Of a stretch of 39,784 bases of DNA, positions 7,496-14,713 are shown piece by piece. This stretch comes from a virus. A program made the position numbers and the translations under genes. The stretch covers positions 1 through 39,784 of the IMG/VR virus record IMGVR_UViG_3300047673_000232; one strand, written 5' to 3'. Under the pieces are notes generated by a model that worked only from the letters and a program-made list of their open reading frames with translations, ran no database searches and was not told the DNA's origin. Positions within the stretch are counted from its first letter, which is position 1; each line of letters opens with the position of its first letter.

Positions 7496-8355
7496 GACGG
7501 CACTCCCGGCAGCGTCGCCCCGGCCGCGCGGGCAGCGGCCAACTGTTCCGGCGTGTACTGCTGTCCGGCCAACTGCGCCGCGACCTGGGCACCGGCTTGC
7601 GATACCTGTTGCGGGGCACCGTTCTGCGGCGCGAATTCAGCCATCCCGCCCGGCTGTTGCTGCTGTGTAGGGGCCTGCACAAACGCGGGGCCGGGTCCCT
7701 GTTGCTGCGGCGGCCACTGCGTCTGGGTTTGCGGCGGGTACTGGCCCGGCTGGTATTGCTGCTGCGGTTGCTGCTGCTGCGGAGCCCCGTAATAGGGCTG
7801 CTGGTATTGCGGCTGTTGGGGTTGCTGCGGTGCATACTGCGGTTGCTGCTGCTGAACCGGTTGCTGGACCGGCTGCGATTGCGGTTGCTGCTGTTGCGTA
7901 CCGAGCTGGGCGTTCGCCGCGCTCACGTAGCGCACCGCGTAGGTGTTCGCCTCGGTCGTGCCGACCCCGGTCGGTTCCTTGCCGGTTTTCACACAGTAGA
8001 TCGCCGCGCCGGGCTCGATCCCCTGCGCACCCCCGGCCCGGATGGCGTCCCGCACCGCCTCCTTGAACCGCGCCGAATCCACGTAGATCCGCCGAACTCC
8101 ATCGTCGGTCGGTTCCTCCCGTAGCGGGGTTTGGATATCGATGTGCACCCCGAAGATCGGGTCGCCGCTGTTCGGGTAGGTCTTGATGGGTCCGCGGCCG
8201 GGGTTGAGCGGGTCGTACTCGCGGACCGGATGGGTTCCGTTGCCGACGATCGGCCCGCCCACCTCGACCCCGACGTCGAGCTGCGCGGCCTTGACCGAGC
8301 TGCCGAAGAGCACGTCATTCGGGGTCGGCGGGGGTCCCTGCGGTGCGTACGTCAT
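7492..8355 (-). CDS. Gln/Pro-rich-tailed early protein, possibly ssDNA-binding (287 aa)
   Basis: ATG at 8355, with AGAGGAAAG upstream. Residues 1-155 form a folded domain that starts PPPTPNDVLFGSSVKAAQLD and contains RIYVDSARFKEAVRDAIRAG. Similar actinophage proteins occur next to Cas4/RecB-like nucleases, and an OB-like ssDNA-binding role is plausible but unproven. Residues about 156-255 are a low-complexity Gln/Pro/Tyr tract, followed by an Ala/Gln helix ending GVPS. The tail is reminiscent of the flexible tails of SSB proteins. Confidence 0.65.
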   Translation of the reverse strand: MTYAPQGPPPTPNDVLFGSSVKAAQLDVGVEVGGPIVGNGTHPVREYDPLNPGRGPIKTYPNSGDPIFGVHIDIQTPLREEPTDDGVRRIYVDSARFKEAVRDAIRAGGAQGIEPGAAIYCVKTGKEPTGVGTTEANTYAVRYVSAANAQLGTQQQQPQSQPVQQPVQQQQPQYAPQQPQQPQYQQPYYGAPQQQQPQQQYQPGQYPPQTQTQWPPQQQGPGPAFVQAPTQQQQPGGMAEFAPQNGAPQQVSQAGAQVAAQLAGQQYTPEQLAAARAAGATLPGVPS

Positions 8356-8383
8356 GATGCTTTCCTCTCGAGATTTGTTTGCG

Positions 8384-9199
8384 CTAGTAGGTCTGTGCGC
8401 CGGGGCAGCAGACAGCGGGGTCAGCCGCGCCGGGCCGGTACCACGGGCAGTACGTGCAGTAGGCGGGGGCCCGCGGCAGTCCGCGCAGCACCGTTGCCGG
8501 GTCGACCAGTCGGAGCAGCGTGGCCACCCCGGACGCCCGGCGCAACGCCGCACGGGCCACCTCGGCGTCATAGGGTTCGGACCAGTAATAGGACTGCGCC
8601 AGTAGGCCGTCACGGGGTAGGAACATGATCCCGACCGCCGCGACCGGCTCGCCGCGCTGAGCAAACCCGAGGCCGTAGCTGTGCGCCTGCACCCGGTATT
8701 GCTCACCCGGCCCGTTGGCCCGGTACGCCTTGATTTTGTTGAGTCCGGTCAGCTTCCAGTCCGTCACCCGGCAGGTCACCCGGTCGAACACGTCGCAGGA
8801 TCCGCCCATCACGTCCGGGTCGTCGCTGCCGTCGTCAATCTCACCGATGTTGACCCGCGCCTCGACAATCCACCGCGCCGGGTCAATGCTGCGGTTGGCG
8901 GCAACGAACACGTCGGCCAGCCAGGCGTGCACCGCCGTCCCCACGGTGGCCTTCCAGCCGTCGGCCGCCAGTCCGCTCACATTTGTGGGGGGGTTCCCGG
9001 CCAGCTTGTAACCGAGCCGCAGCGTGCACGGGGTGCCGATTTCGCTCGGTCCGATCTCTTGTTGCTGTGACCGGGGGTGCGCGTTGATGGCGGTCGTGAT
9101 GACGTGCCGCAGTTCCTCGGCGTGCAGTTGCGGCGAGCCGCCGAGCTGGCGGTCGATGGTCGGCAGCCGGTCGAAGGATGCCAGCGGACGGCGGCTCAC
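8384..9199 (-). CDS. Cas4/RecB-family nuclease with probable Fe-S cluster (271 aa)
   Basis: GTG at 9199 overlaps the upstream stop (GTGA). The PD-(D/E)XK exonuclease set is complete: His91 (GTAVH), Asp136 (GSCD), Asp147-Trp-Lys149 (TDWKL) and Gln171-x3-Tyr175 (QAHSY). Cys58, Cys248, Cys251 and Cys264/265 have the Cas4/AddB arrangement (one Cys before and three after the nuclease core) that binds [4Fe-4S]. It probably resects DNA ends for phage recombination, perhaps with the Gln-rich protein encoded just downstream. Confidence 0.85.
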   Translation of the reverse strand: MSRRPLASFDRLPTIDRQLGGSPQLHAEELRHVITTAINAHPRSQQQEIGPSEIGTPCTLRLGYKLAGNPPTNVSGLAADGWKATVGTAVHAWLADVFVAANRSIDPARWIVEARVNIGEIDDGSDDPDVMGGSCDVFDRVTCRVTDWKLTGLNKIKAYRANGPGEQYRVQAHSYGLGFAQRGEPVAAVGIMFLPRDGLLAQSYYWSEPYDAEVARAALRRASGVATLLRLVDPATVLRGLPRAPAYCTYCPWYRPGAADPAVCCPGAQTY

Positions 9200-9378
9200 G
9201 GCTTGCCCCGCCGCGCTCGTCCCGGCGAACTGTCGCGGGCGCGGGCCCGGTGCAGTTTGTCGGCAAAGGTGTCGGTATATCGGTTGATCCGGCACCACTT
9301 GCCGACCGGTGCACCACAGAAGGGACAGGCGTAGCCGAGCACCAAATGCTCGATATCCGTTGTGAAGTGGCGGCTCAC
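9196..9378 (-). CDS. Zinc-finger microprotein, copy B (60 aa)
   Basis: GTG at 9378 overlaps the preceding stop (GTGA), and its own stop overlaps the nuclease start. It contains YACPFCGAPVGKWCRI, a CPxCxAxVGxWC knuckle also found in the gene immediately upstream. A basic tail (RARARDSSPGRARRGKP) suggests nucleic-acid contact. It is probably a duplicate of its neighbour. Confidence 0.65.
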   Translation of the reverse strand: MSRHFTTDIEHLVLGYACPFCGAPVGKWCRINRYTDTFADKLHRARARDSSPGRARRGKP

Positions 9379-9596
9379 GGCGTTGCCTCGCCGGTCGTCG
9401 CCCCGCCATTGTCGCGCAACGTCTCGCGCAGCTCGATCGGCACCGCCCACCATCGGGCCAAGTGCAGGACCTCGGTCGGCCAGTGATACCCGGCACTGGC
9501 GTAGATCCCGCACCAATCCCCGACTGCGGCATTGCAGTACGGGCATGGCACGGTGAGCATCACCCGGTCAATTGGCGACGGCGTCCGGCGACTCAT
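9375..9596 (-). CDS. Zinc-finger microprotein, copy A (73 aa)
   Basis: ATG at 9596 overlaps the winged-helix stop. The motif VPCPYCNAAVGDWCGI matches the next gene's knuckle, and His/Trp-rich sequence follows (GYHWPTEVLHLARWW). Such knuckles are widespread in actinophage early genes; function unknown. Confidence 0.68.
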   Translation of the reverse strand: MSRRTPSPIDRVMLTVPCPYCNAAVGDWCGIYASAGYHWPTEVLHLARWWAVPIELRETLRDNGGATTGEATP

Positions 9597-9901
9597 TGCT
9601 TGGACCGCCAGACGATCGCGTGTCGACCGCTCGGCAGCTTCCAGCGGAACCCGGAGTCGATGACGTCGCCGGATCTCACCAGCTCACTGCGCCGGGTCCG
9701 GATCCCGCTGTGTGACTGCGGTGGCAGTAGCGTCCCGGCGTCCAGCTCGGCGTCATAGGTCTCGACCAACAGCGCGTCCGTCATCGGACCCCATCGCCGG
9801 ATCACGGCCAGCACCGCGCGTCGCCGGGTCGGCAGATCGTGCAGACTGCGCGCCGCCTCGTGCGAGGTTTCCGGGTCGGTCGCCCGCGCCGCGCCGCTCA
9901 T
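9593..9901 (-). CDS. Winged-helix-like protein (102 aa)
   Basis: ATG at 9901 (ATGA overlap). DPETSHEAARSLHDLPTRRR then AVLAVIRRWGPMTDALLVETYDAE and GIRTRRSELVRSGDVID outline a three-helix winged DNA-binding domain common in phages, possibly related to RusA-neighbouring 'ETSHEAA' proteins. Likely regulatory or replication-accessory. Confidence 0.7.
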   Translation of the reverse strand: MSGAARATDPETSHEAARSLHDLPTRRRAVLAVIRRWGPMTDALLVETYDAELDAGTLLPPQSHSGIRTRRSELVRSGDVIDSGFRWKLPSGRHAIVWRSKQ

Positions 9902-10269
9902 GACTCGACCGCCGAAACCAGTACCCGACGTTGGGCACCGGCGGCCGGAACCTTACAGGCCAGGAACAGTGCGCCACTCAGCTCACGCTCGGCCAACTTG
10001 GCGTCGACCACGAGCCGACTCACCTTTGGCAATAGCTCGGCGGGGATGATCCGCGCCGCGTAGGCCGCATCGAATCGGCGATACGGCTCGCCGATCAGAA
10101 TGCGAACCGGCCCGGCGACGTGCGTCCCGAGGTCGAGCACGCTGCGCAACAATGCCTCTATCTGCGTCTTCTCGGCTTTCAGGTCCTCGATCTGCGCCTT
10201 GAGATCGAGGTGCCGCGCGGCCAATGCCTGTACGTCAATACCGTTGGTGTCGTAAGGGTTTGCGCTCAT
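9898..10269 (-). CDS. Coiled-coil hypothetical protein (123 aa)
   Basis: ATG at 10269 overlaps the upstream stop. Residues about 12-45 (ALAARHLDLKAQIEDLKAEK) form a coiled coil, followed by a basic beta/helical domain. No family is recognised. Position suggests an accessory role in replication or recombination. Confidence 0.65.
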   Translation of the reverse strand: MSANPYDTNGIDVQALAARHLDLKAQIEDLKAEKTQIEALLRSVLDLGTHVAGPVRILIGEPYRRFDAAYAARIIPAELLPKVSRLVVDAKLAERELSGALFLACKVPAAGAQRRVLVSAVES

Positions 10270-10586
10270 GTGACGTCAACTCGCTTCCCGCACCGGCATA
10301 GCGGTGCGTCGACGTATTCCTGAGTGCGCGCCGGAACATCGCACAACCGAACACCCGATGTGGCGCACTGGACCGGCGCGCCGGACCACGTTCGATAGGT
10401 GTGCTCGCGCCACACGAGGTGTCCGCCGAGCAGCACCAACCCGACTTTGCCGTTGTGGCAGTAGGGACAGCTCCCGAAGGTGAACGGCCGTGCCGCTCGC
10501 TTGCGTTGTCGGGCAACGCGTTCCGGCTCGGCGAACATCGGCGGGGTGCCCATCTCGTCACCGTCGACCCGTCGCCGGGTCGTCAT
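10266..10586 (-). CDS. Zinc-ribbon protein (106 aa)
   Basis: ATG at 10586 overlaps the previous stop (ATGA). One knuckle is SCPYCHNGKVGLVLLGGHLV and a second is LCRCGKRVDV near the C-terminus, so Cys-x2-Cys ... Cys-x-Cys could bind one zinc. The N-terminus is basic. Unknown role. Confidence 0.65.
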   Translation of the reverse strand: MTTRRRVDGDEMGTPPMFAEPERVARQRKRAARPFTFGSCPYCHNGKVGLVLLGGHLVWREHTYRTWSGAPVQCATSGVRLCDVPARTQEYVDAPLCRCGKRVDVT

Positions 10587-10849
10587 CGCCGCATCCGATT
10601 CGCCTCGTGCAGCTCGTCGGCGATTGCGCCGAATGACCGGCCGAACCGTTCCAGCAGCTCGGTCAGTCGTCCGAGCTTGCGGCCGATATCGACCAGCGAT
10701 TCGGCCATTGACGCGTCCAGTGCGTACTGCACGTCGTCCAACGCATAGCGCACCACCTCGGCCGGGGTGGCCTGCTCGTGTTCCCGCTGCGCCTCGGCGG
10801 CGTCCATCAGGTGTTTGGTGGCCGTGCACCGGCTCGGTTCGGCGGCCAT
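10583..10849 (-). CDS. Helical hypothetical protein (88 aa)
   Basis: ATG at 10849. Almost entirely helical, with heptad-like ESLVDIGRKLGRLTELLERF. It is Ala/Glu/Arg-rich and probably oligomeric. It starts 1 bp after the upstream stop and overlaps the downstream start. No recognised family. Confidence 0.62.
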   Translation of the reverse strand: MAAEPSRCTATKHLMDAAEAQREHEQATPAEVVRYALDDVQYALDASMAESLVDIGRKLGRLTELLERFGRSFGAIADELHEANRMRR

Positions 10850-10850
10850 C

Positions 10851-11168
10851 TCAGTACGCCCGCATCATTTGGGTGGCCACCGCGACCACGTACGACACCC
10901 GCTGGCCGTTGACCTCGACGTCACCGGCGAACGGTCCAACCGGGTCCAGATCGTCCGGCCCAATGGCCAGGTGGACGCGATCGGCCGCGCCCAACTCGTC
11001 CAGCCCGAGCGCCTCGGCGAGCCGGGCGGCGTCCAGTTCGCGGGTGAGCGTGATGTGCACATAGATCGTGTCCGTTTGACGGGACAGCGCCACCGCGAAC
11101 GGGTGCAGGTCGAGCCGTTCGCAATGTAATTCGGCGTACATCAGCGCCGAGCTGAACAGCCCGCTCAC
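10851..11168 (-). CDS. Hypothetical protein (105 aa)
   Basis: GTG 11168 is preferred: it overlaps the HTH gene's TGA (GTGA) and has GGGGA about 9 nt upstream. The in-frame ATG at 11177 has its ribosome site too close. The product alternates strands and helices, as in DTIYVHITLTRELDAARLAE and VEVNGQRVSYVVAVATQ. Function unknown. Confidence 0.62.
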   Translation of the reverse strand: MSGLFSSALMYAELHCERLDLHPFAVALSRQTDTIYVHITLTRELDAARLAEALGLDELGAADRVHLAIGPDDLDPVGPFAGDVEVNGQRVSYVVAVATQMMRAY

Positions 11169-11467
11169 CGCGACCATTCCCCGGAAGCGCGCTGGCGGCG
11201 ACTTTGCATAAACCGGACAAGTGCCTCATGGGTGTACGACACCCGATTGCCGTCGAGCCGGTATTCGATCAACCCGTCGTGCTTATACCGCTCAAGGGTG
11301 CGGGTTGAGACCCGCAGAACGGCGGCGGCGGACTCCGGGGACAGTCGCCGGACGTCGCGGGCGGTGCTCTCGACGTCGGCCAGAGCATCCGGCTCGACCC
11401 CGTCGGGGCGGTTCGCCACCGACGCCGCGATCGGCCCGGCGGCGTCCGGTTCCGGGTCTGTTGGCAT
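11165..11467 (-). CDS. Helix-turn-helix regulator, first gene of early operon (100 aa)
   Basis: ATG at 11467, with GGAAGGGCG upstream. After an acidic, Ala/Pro-rich N-terminus comes SPESAAAVLRVSTRTLERYK then HDGLIEYRLDGNRVSYTHEA, an AlpA/excisionase-type (HTH_17) fold. Standing first behind a structured leader, it could autoregulate the early operon. It lacks the size and shape of a classical CI repressor. Confidence 0.75.
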   Translation of the reverse strand: MPTDPEPDAAGPIAASVANRPDGVEPDALADVESTARDVRRLSPESAAAVLRVSTRTLERYKHDGLIEYRLDGNRVSYTHEALVRFMQSRRQRASGEWSR

Positions 11468-11512
11468 GACGCATCGCCCTTCCGTTGGGGGGAGGTTGAT
11501 TGGCTGGAAAAC

Positions 11513-11571
11513 GTTGTCCCGCAGTCGGGCCGGTGTCCGTCACGAGACGGCCCGGCTGCGGTGCGGGCAAC
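11513..11571. other. Long hairpin in early-operon leader
   Basis: GCAGTCGGGCCG (11521-11532) pairs with CGGCCCGGCTGC (11548-11559), one G:U. Outside it, GTTGTCCC can pair with GGGCAAC (to 11571) around a small bulge. It lies 46-104 bp upstream of the start codon at 11467, within the likely transcribed leader, where it could attenuate or stabilise the message. Confidence 0.55.
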
Positions 11572-11787
11572 ACTTCTCCGCCGCCGCCCAACCGGTCAAC
11601 GGGGGTCATCGGCGCGGTTATCGGTGCCGACGAATGTCCGACACTGTGAACGCGGGTTGACCTCGGGAAACGATCCGGCCGTCTGTCGGTCATTCGCCGC
11701 GCCGGATAAGAATTTCTCCTTCCCGGATGTGATCTCGGGCGTGTCGCGGGTCGTCGGCACGTGTCGACACACGTAGACGCACGCACC

Positions 11788-11817
11788 TTGCGACGTCGGA
11801 CACGATCGGCGTAGTTT
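11788..11817 (+). promoter_or_regulatory. Candidate promoter for plus-strand cassette
   Basis: TTGCGA (11788-11793) and TAGTTT (11812-11817) are 18 bp apart, fitting the actinobacterial TTGNNN/TANNNT pattern. Transcription would start about 40 bp before the ATG at 11866. An overlapping alternative is TTGACC (11816) with TATGCA 18 bp further on. Confidence 0.4.
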
Positions 11818-11865
11818 GACCCGATCGGCGCGCTTAACCTATGCACCGGGGGAGCTGGTAGACGC

Positions 11866-12240
11866 ATGATCGTTCTAACTGAAAGGCAGACAGTCGAAGT
11901 CGTTGCCGTCAACGGTGACGCCTACGTGAGAGCGGGCGCATGCTGCACGCCCGAGCTGATTGCTTGTGTGAACGCGATTCACGATCGGGCCGGACGTCAC
12001 CGCACCGAACGGGCCGACATGGTCCGTCCGATGCTGGTCGGACGGCACGAGCTGGCGGAGCTACTGATCTGCTCGACCGGGGCCATTTCGTACCGGGTCG
12101 AGCACCTCGGCTTGCCCGGCCCCATCGCCGAGCTGCGGTGCGGCGATATCTTCGATGGCCGGGAAGCCCTGATGTGGCAAGCGGATCGCCGACGACACGT
12201 CATCCCGCTGGTTTCACGACGTCCTTGGGGGCCGTCGTGA
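11866..12240 (+). CDS. Putative helix-turn-helix protein (124 aa)
   Basis: ATG at 11866 follows GGGGGAG. The C-terminal half reads VGRHELAELLICSTGAISYR then VEHLGLPGPIAELRCGDIFD, a helix-turn-helix followed by a wing and a final helix. The N-terminus is a short beta-rich segment. As first gene of the cassette and divergent from the early operon, it is a candidate regulator. Confidence 0.65.
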   Translation: MIVLTERQTVEVVAVNGDAYVRAGACCTPELIACVNAIHDRAGRHRTERADMVRPMLVGRHELAELLICSTGAISYRVEHLGLPGPIAELRCGDIFDGREALMWQADRRRHVIPLVSRRPWGPS

Positions 12241-12395
12241 AGGCGCTGACCGTGTCACGACGGCGCACCCGGCCGGTACGTTGCCGGGTCTGCGGTGGCC
12301 TGCTCCGCCCACCCGGCCCCGACGTCCCCCTCTGGGAACATGTCGCGCCGATCCCGTTGCCCCATCTGGCCATCCCGGCAAGGAAGCTATCGTGA
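12237..12395 (+). CDS. Small basic Cys-containing protein (52 aa)
   Basis: GTG 12237 overlaps the HTH stop (GTGA), and its own stop overlaps the next GTG. It starts VKALTVSRRRTRPVRCRVCG, and a single CRVC plus two His could bind metal. The double overlap is the main evidence that it is real. Confidence 0.55.
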   Translation: MKALTVSRRRTRPVRCRVCGGLLRPPGPDVPLWEHVAPIPLPHLAIPARKLS

Positions 12396-12538
12396 TCGGC
12401 ATTGCCTGCCCGGTCTGCTCCGGGCCGACAGTCTGGGAGCGGGACTGTCCGGGCTGCGGGTTCAACCCGGAGGCCTTTGTCGGCGCGATGCGCGAGCCGG
12501 TCGATGACTGGCCCCCGATACCAAAGGGGACCCCGTGA
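12392..12538 (+). CDS. Zinc-ribbon microprotein (48 aa)
   Basis: GTG at 12392 with the excellent site AAGGAAG upstream. Cys6-x2-Cys9-x9-Cys19-x2-Cys22 (IACPVCSGPTVWERDCPGCG) is a classic zinc ribbon. An acidic/Pro tail follows. Coupled by GTGA on both sides. Confidence 0.7.
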   Translation: MIGIACPVCSGPTVWERDCPGCGFNPEAFVGAMREPVDDWPPIPKGTP

Positions 12539-12705
12539 GCGCCGACCAGCAGGACGTTAACCGCGCCGACGAGTACAACCAATACGTCGCGGAGCGCGTC
12601 GCCGCCGGGATGTGTCCGGCGTCCGGCATGTCGATCAAACGTTGCCGCGCAAGCGATCTGTGCGACTGTTTCGGATGGCCCGGTGAGCAAGAGGTGACCG
12701 AGTGA
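12535..12705 (+). CDS. Cys-rich microprotein (56 aa)
   Basis: GTG 12535 and TGA 12703-12705, with GTGA overlaps at both ends. The N-terminal helix reads DQQDVNRADEYNQYVAERVA. Then come four Cys spaced through AAGMCPASGMSIKRCRASDL and CDCF. Possibly metal-binding; unknown. Confidence 0.65.
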   Translation: MSADQQDVNRADEYNQYVAERVAAGMCPASGMSIKRCRASDLCDCFGWPGEQEVTE

Positions 12706-13040
12706 GTATTGGCGAGCTGTACATGCTTGACGATGACGGCAACGTGGTCGGCCCGGTCGGGGTTCTGGTCTGGGCAAAATGGTTCGAGCAAGGATTCTTC
12801 AGCGGCAACGATCCGCGCCGGGTCGCGGTCACCCGACTGGACAACGAAACCGTTGTCTCCACTGTCTTTTTCGGTATGAACCAACAGCCGGACGACGACG
12901 AGCCGCCGATACTGTTCGAAACGATGGTGATCCCGGCCAACTCGGCGACCGAGCCGTACCGGGTGTGCTACAGCAATCGCGCCGATGCACTGACCGGACA
13001 TGAGCGGTGCGTCGCCGAAGTGCTCCGGGTGACGACGTGA
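12702..13040 (+). CDS. Conserved actinophage protein (112 aa)
   Basis: GTG 12702 (GTGA overlap). The pattern STVFFGMNQQPDDDEPPILF then ETMV, followed by VCYSNRADALTGHERCVAEV, is one I recall in many actinobacterial phage and prophage proteins of unknown function. It is a compact alpha/beta domain of normal length for that group. Confidence 0.75.
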   Translation: MSIGELYMLDDDGNVVGPVGVLVWAKWFEQGFFSGNDPRRVAVTRLDNETVVSTVFFGMNQQPDDDEPPILFETMVIPANSATEPYRVCYSNRADALTGHERCVAEVLRVTT

Positions 13041-13249
13041 CCCGACCCGAGCACCTGCTTGACGAGCCGGACCTGATCGACGGCGAATGGTGCCTACCGT
13101 GTTCGTGCGGTTGGCATTCCGGCCCGTACGCCGTGGCGGCGGCAGCTCGCGCCGCGGGAAGCATGCACGTCCTCGACGTGCTCAACAGTCCGTCCGGGGT
13201 TAAGGCCCTTTCCCCGGACCCGTCCCGATCGTCAAATGGGTTGGCGTGA
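13037..13249 (+). CDS. Small Cys-containing hypothetical protein (70 aa)
   Basis: GTG 13037 overlaps the previous stop. GEWCLPCSCGWHSGPYAVAA holds three Cys and one His, probably a zinc site, ahead of an Ala-rich helix. Last gene before a strong hairpin. Confidence 0.6.
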   Translation: MTRPEHLLDEPDLIDGEWCLPCSCGWHSGPYAVAAAARAAGSMHVLDVLNSPSGVKALSPDPSRSSNGLA

Positions 13250-13261
13250 TCGGGGCACACG

Positions 13262-13303
13262 GCAGCGCCGCTAGTCGGGTGTGTGTCCGGCTAGCGGCGC
13301 TGC
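13262..13303. terminator. Strong 13-bp hairpin between cassette genes
   Basis: GCAGCGCCGCTAG (13262-13274) pairs perfectly with CTAGCGGCGCTGC (13291-13303), and TCGG/CCGG can extend the stem inward, leaving loop GTGTGTGT. No T-run follows, as is common in actinobacterial terminators. It splits the plus cassette at 13249/13332, so it may be a terminator or a processing site. Confidence 0.55.
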
Positions 13304-13331
13304 GCCACAACAACTTCCAACAGAACGGGAC

Positions 13332-13580
13332 ATGATGGCCGAAGACTTGGGTACGGCTCGAATCGGATGCGATGTGGTCGCCGGGGTTCTGCCCGGTACC
13401 CCGATCGAGGAGCTGACTCGCCGCTGGTGGGTGACCTCCGAGGAATGGGGCGCGGCCGACGGGACCGAGCGAACGCAGCTACTGTGCGACATTGCGGGCA
13501 AGGCGAGCGCGTACGCCACTTTCCTTATGCTGCAGCCGGACCAACACAACTGGGTCAAGACCGAATGGATTTGGTTCTAG
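13332..13580 (+). CDS. Hypothetical protein (82 aa)
   Basis: ATG ATG at 13332/13335, with ACGGGAC upstream. Acidic N-terminus, Trp-rich centre (TRRWWVTSEEWGAADGTERT) and helical end. No recognised motif. Its stop overlaps the next start. Confidence 0.6.
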   Translation: MMAEDLGTARIGCDVVAGVLPGTPIEELTRRWWVTSEEWGAADGTERTQLLCDIAGKASAYATFLMLQPDQHNWVKTEWIWF

Positions 13581-13843
13581 TGGTCAGGGTGGCTATCAGC
13601 GCGGAACGACAACGGGAGATCGTGACCGATTTCGAACAGCGTTACGAGCAGGCGAGGCGGTCACACCGGCACTTCTGGCTCGCTAACGTTATGTTCCACG
13701 TCACCCCGCCGCTACGTGATTGGGAGATGGTACTTGGTGCGGAACAGCTCGCGCACGTACCGCTGGTTGGTTGCTACATCTGCGAACGCGGCTACAGCGA
13801 CGACCTACTCGGCCAGCCATGTCGGGGGGAGCCGGGACCATGA
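13580..13843 (+). CDS. Hypothetical protein (87 aa)
   Basis: GTG 13580 overlaps the upstream TAG; GTG 13589 is an alternative. A basic helix (ISAERQREIVTDFEQRYEQA) is followed by WEMVLGAEQLAHVP and a CYICERGYS knuckle. Unknown function. Confidence 0.58.
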   Translation: MVRVAISAERQREIVTDFEQRYEQARRSHRHFWLANVMFHVTPPLRDWEMVLGAEQLAHVPLVGCYICERGYSDDLLGQPCRGEPGP

Positions 13844-14109
13844 GCGATGCGATCGTGTCCGACGAGCCGCACGACCGACTGACCGAGCTGGCGGCCCGGA
13901 TGACGGAATGTCTGGGCGATGCCGGGAACGAGGACGTGCGGGCAATCATCTTCCTCACCGATCACCAGCGCGGCGGGATCGAGACCTACGGATACGACGA
14001 CACGACCGAGGCGATTGCGGATCTGTTCATACATCTGCGGGCGCTGTTCCGGGCCAACGGTCAGGATCTGGACGTCGTCAGCATCCCCAACTCACCGGCC
14101 GATCTATGA
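13840..14109 (+). CDS. Acidic hypothetical protein (89 aa)
   Basis: ATG 13840 (ATGA overlap), with GGGGGGAG upstream. It begins MSDAIVSDEPHDRLTELAAR and contains AIIFLTDHQRGGIETYGYDD and ADLFIHLRALFRANG. It looks like a small alpha/beta domain of the kind found in mycobacteriophage accessory regions. Function unknown. Confidence 0.65.
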   Translation: MSDAIVSDEPHDRLTELAARMTECLGDAGNEDVRAIIFLTDHQRGGIETYGYDDTTEAIADLFIHLRALFRANGQDLDVVSIPNSPADL

Positions 14110-14225
14110 TGGCCCGTTTACTAGTGCTGCTCCGCCCCGCGCAGAAGGTGGGCCAGACCTCGGGGCGGCGGCTCCGCTCTCCTGTCATCGTTCGAACGGT
14201 CCGGGCGTTTCGTACGAGAGGATGA
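14106..14225 (+). CDS. Possible basic microprotein (39 aa)
   Basis: ATG 14106 overlaps the preceding TGA. The product is MMARLLVLLRPAQKVGQTSG then Arg-rich. Only the coupling supports it. Composition could equally be chance, and conservation would decide. Confidence 0.3.
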   Translation: MMARLLVLLRPAQKVGQTSGRRLRSPVIVRTVRAFRTRG

Positions 14226-14267
14226 CACCCGCGCTGCGTTCGACCCTACTCGCGCCGTGAACACAGC

Positions 14268-14300
14268 GACACCCCGCCGGACTTGATCCGGCGGGGTGTC
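14268..14300. terminator. Bidirectional terminator between convergent genes
   Basis: GACACCCCGCCGGA (14268-14281) pairs perfectly with TCCGGCGGGGTGTC (14287-14300) around a 5-nt loop. It stands between the end of the plus cassette and the end of the minus gene 14308-14514. Confidence 0.8.
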
Positions 14301-14307
14301 TGCTCGA

Positions 14308-14514
14308 TCACGAGGCTACGCGACTACCTGTCCCGCAGGCATCATCCCGCCGTGGCTGCGAGCGCAGGATAATAGCTCTGAGCGCAGCGTGTGAGGCATC
14401 GTCAAGGGGTGGTGCATCCTGCACGGCAGCCGCCACCGCCCGATACTGCTCATCGCTGAGGCTGGGGCACCACCATCGACCAGAAGGAGGTTGCGAGATT
14501 TCCACAGTGGACAC
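14308..14514 (-). CDS. Small actinobacterial hypothetical protein (68 aa)
   Basis: GTG at 14514, with AGGGAG 10 nt upstream. SGRWWCPSLSDEQYRAVAAA then DAPPLDDASHAALRAIIL is a short helical protein resembling small unknown actinobacterial proteins, often near phage integration or accessory regions. It shares the terminator at 14268-14300. Confidence 0.6.
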   Translation of the reverse strand: MSTVEISQPPSGRWWCPSLSDEQYRAVAAAVQDAPPLDDASHAALRAIILRSQPRRDDACGTGSRVAS

Positions 14515-14633
14515 GGGGCAGCATCTCCCTCAAATCGAGGTGGGATGCACCGGCTCCAACGGGCTCGCCTACCCTGATCCGGCTTCCGCGTGATGGTGCC
14601 TGTTGCCCTAAGCCTGCTTTGGACGGCGTTCCC

Positions 14634-14669
14634 CCGCGTTATCGGTGTCAGGGTTCCACCCGAACGCGG
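14634..14669. terminator. Hairpin downstream of integrase
   Basis: CCGCGTT (14634-14640) and AACGCGG (14663-14669) pair perfectly, and inner GGTG/CACC can also pair. Lying 45 bp past the integrase stop, it is a plausible weak terminator. 14515-14633 shows no gene. Confidence 0.45.
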
Positions 14670-14713
14670 CGCTACGTCATCGAATCATGAGCACCGACTG
14701 GCGTGCAAGGGAA

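Larger units (their letters stand above)
11468..11865. promoter_or_regulatory. Divergent control region between early minus and plus operons
   Basis: 398 bp with no convincing gene. It holds a long hairpin (11513-11571), a perfect palindrome GTGTCGACAC at 11761-11770, and a candidate plus-strand promoter at 11788-11817. It must contain the minus-strand early promoter, but I find no convincing -35/-10 pair for it. Confidence 0.6.

Noticed and set aside
8384-9199. CRISPR association of the Cas4-like gene
   Set aside because: No repeat-spacer array or other cas gene in the window; phage Cas4-like nucleases are common.
14634-14669. Alternative attP downstream of int
   Set aside because: Short, single-pair palindrome with slightly offset inner arms; the 16107-16160 site is larger and exactly symmetric.
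14590-14680. Possible tRNA (GGTTCCACCC near an inverted repeat)
   Set aside because: T-arm consensus GTTCRA is not met and no cloverleaf can be drawn; read as a hairpin after int.
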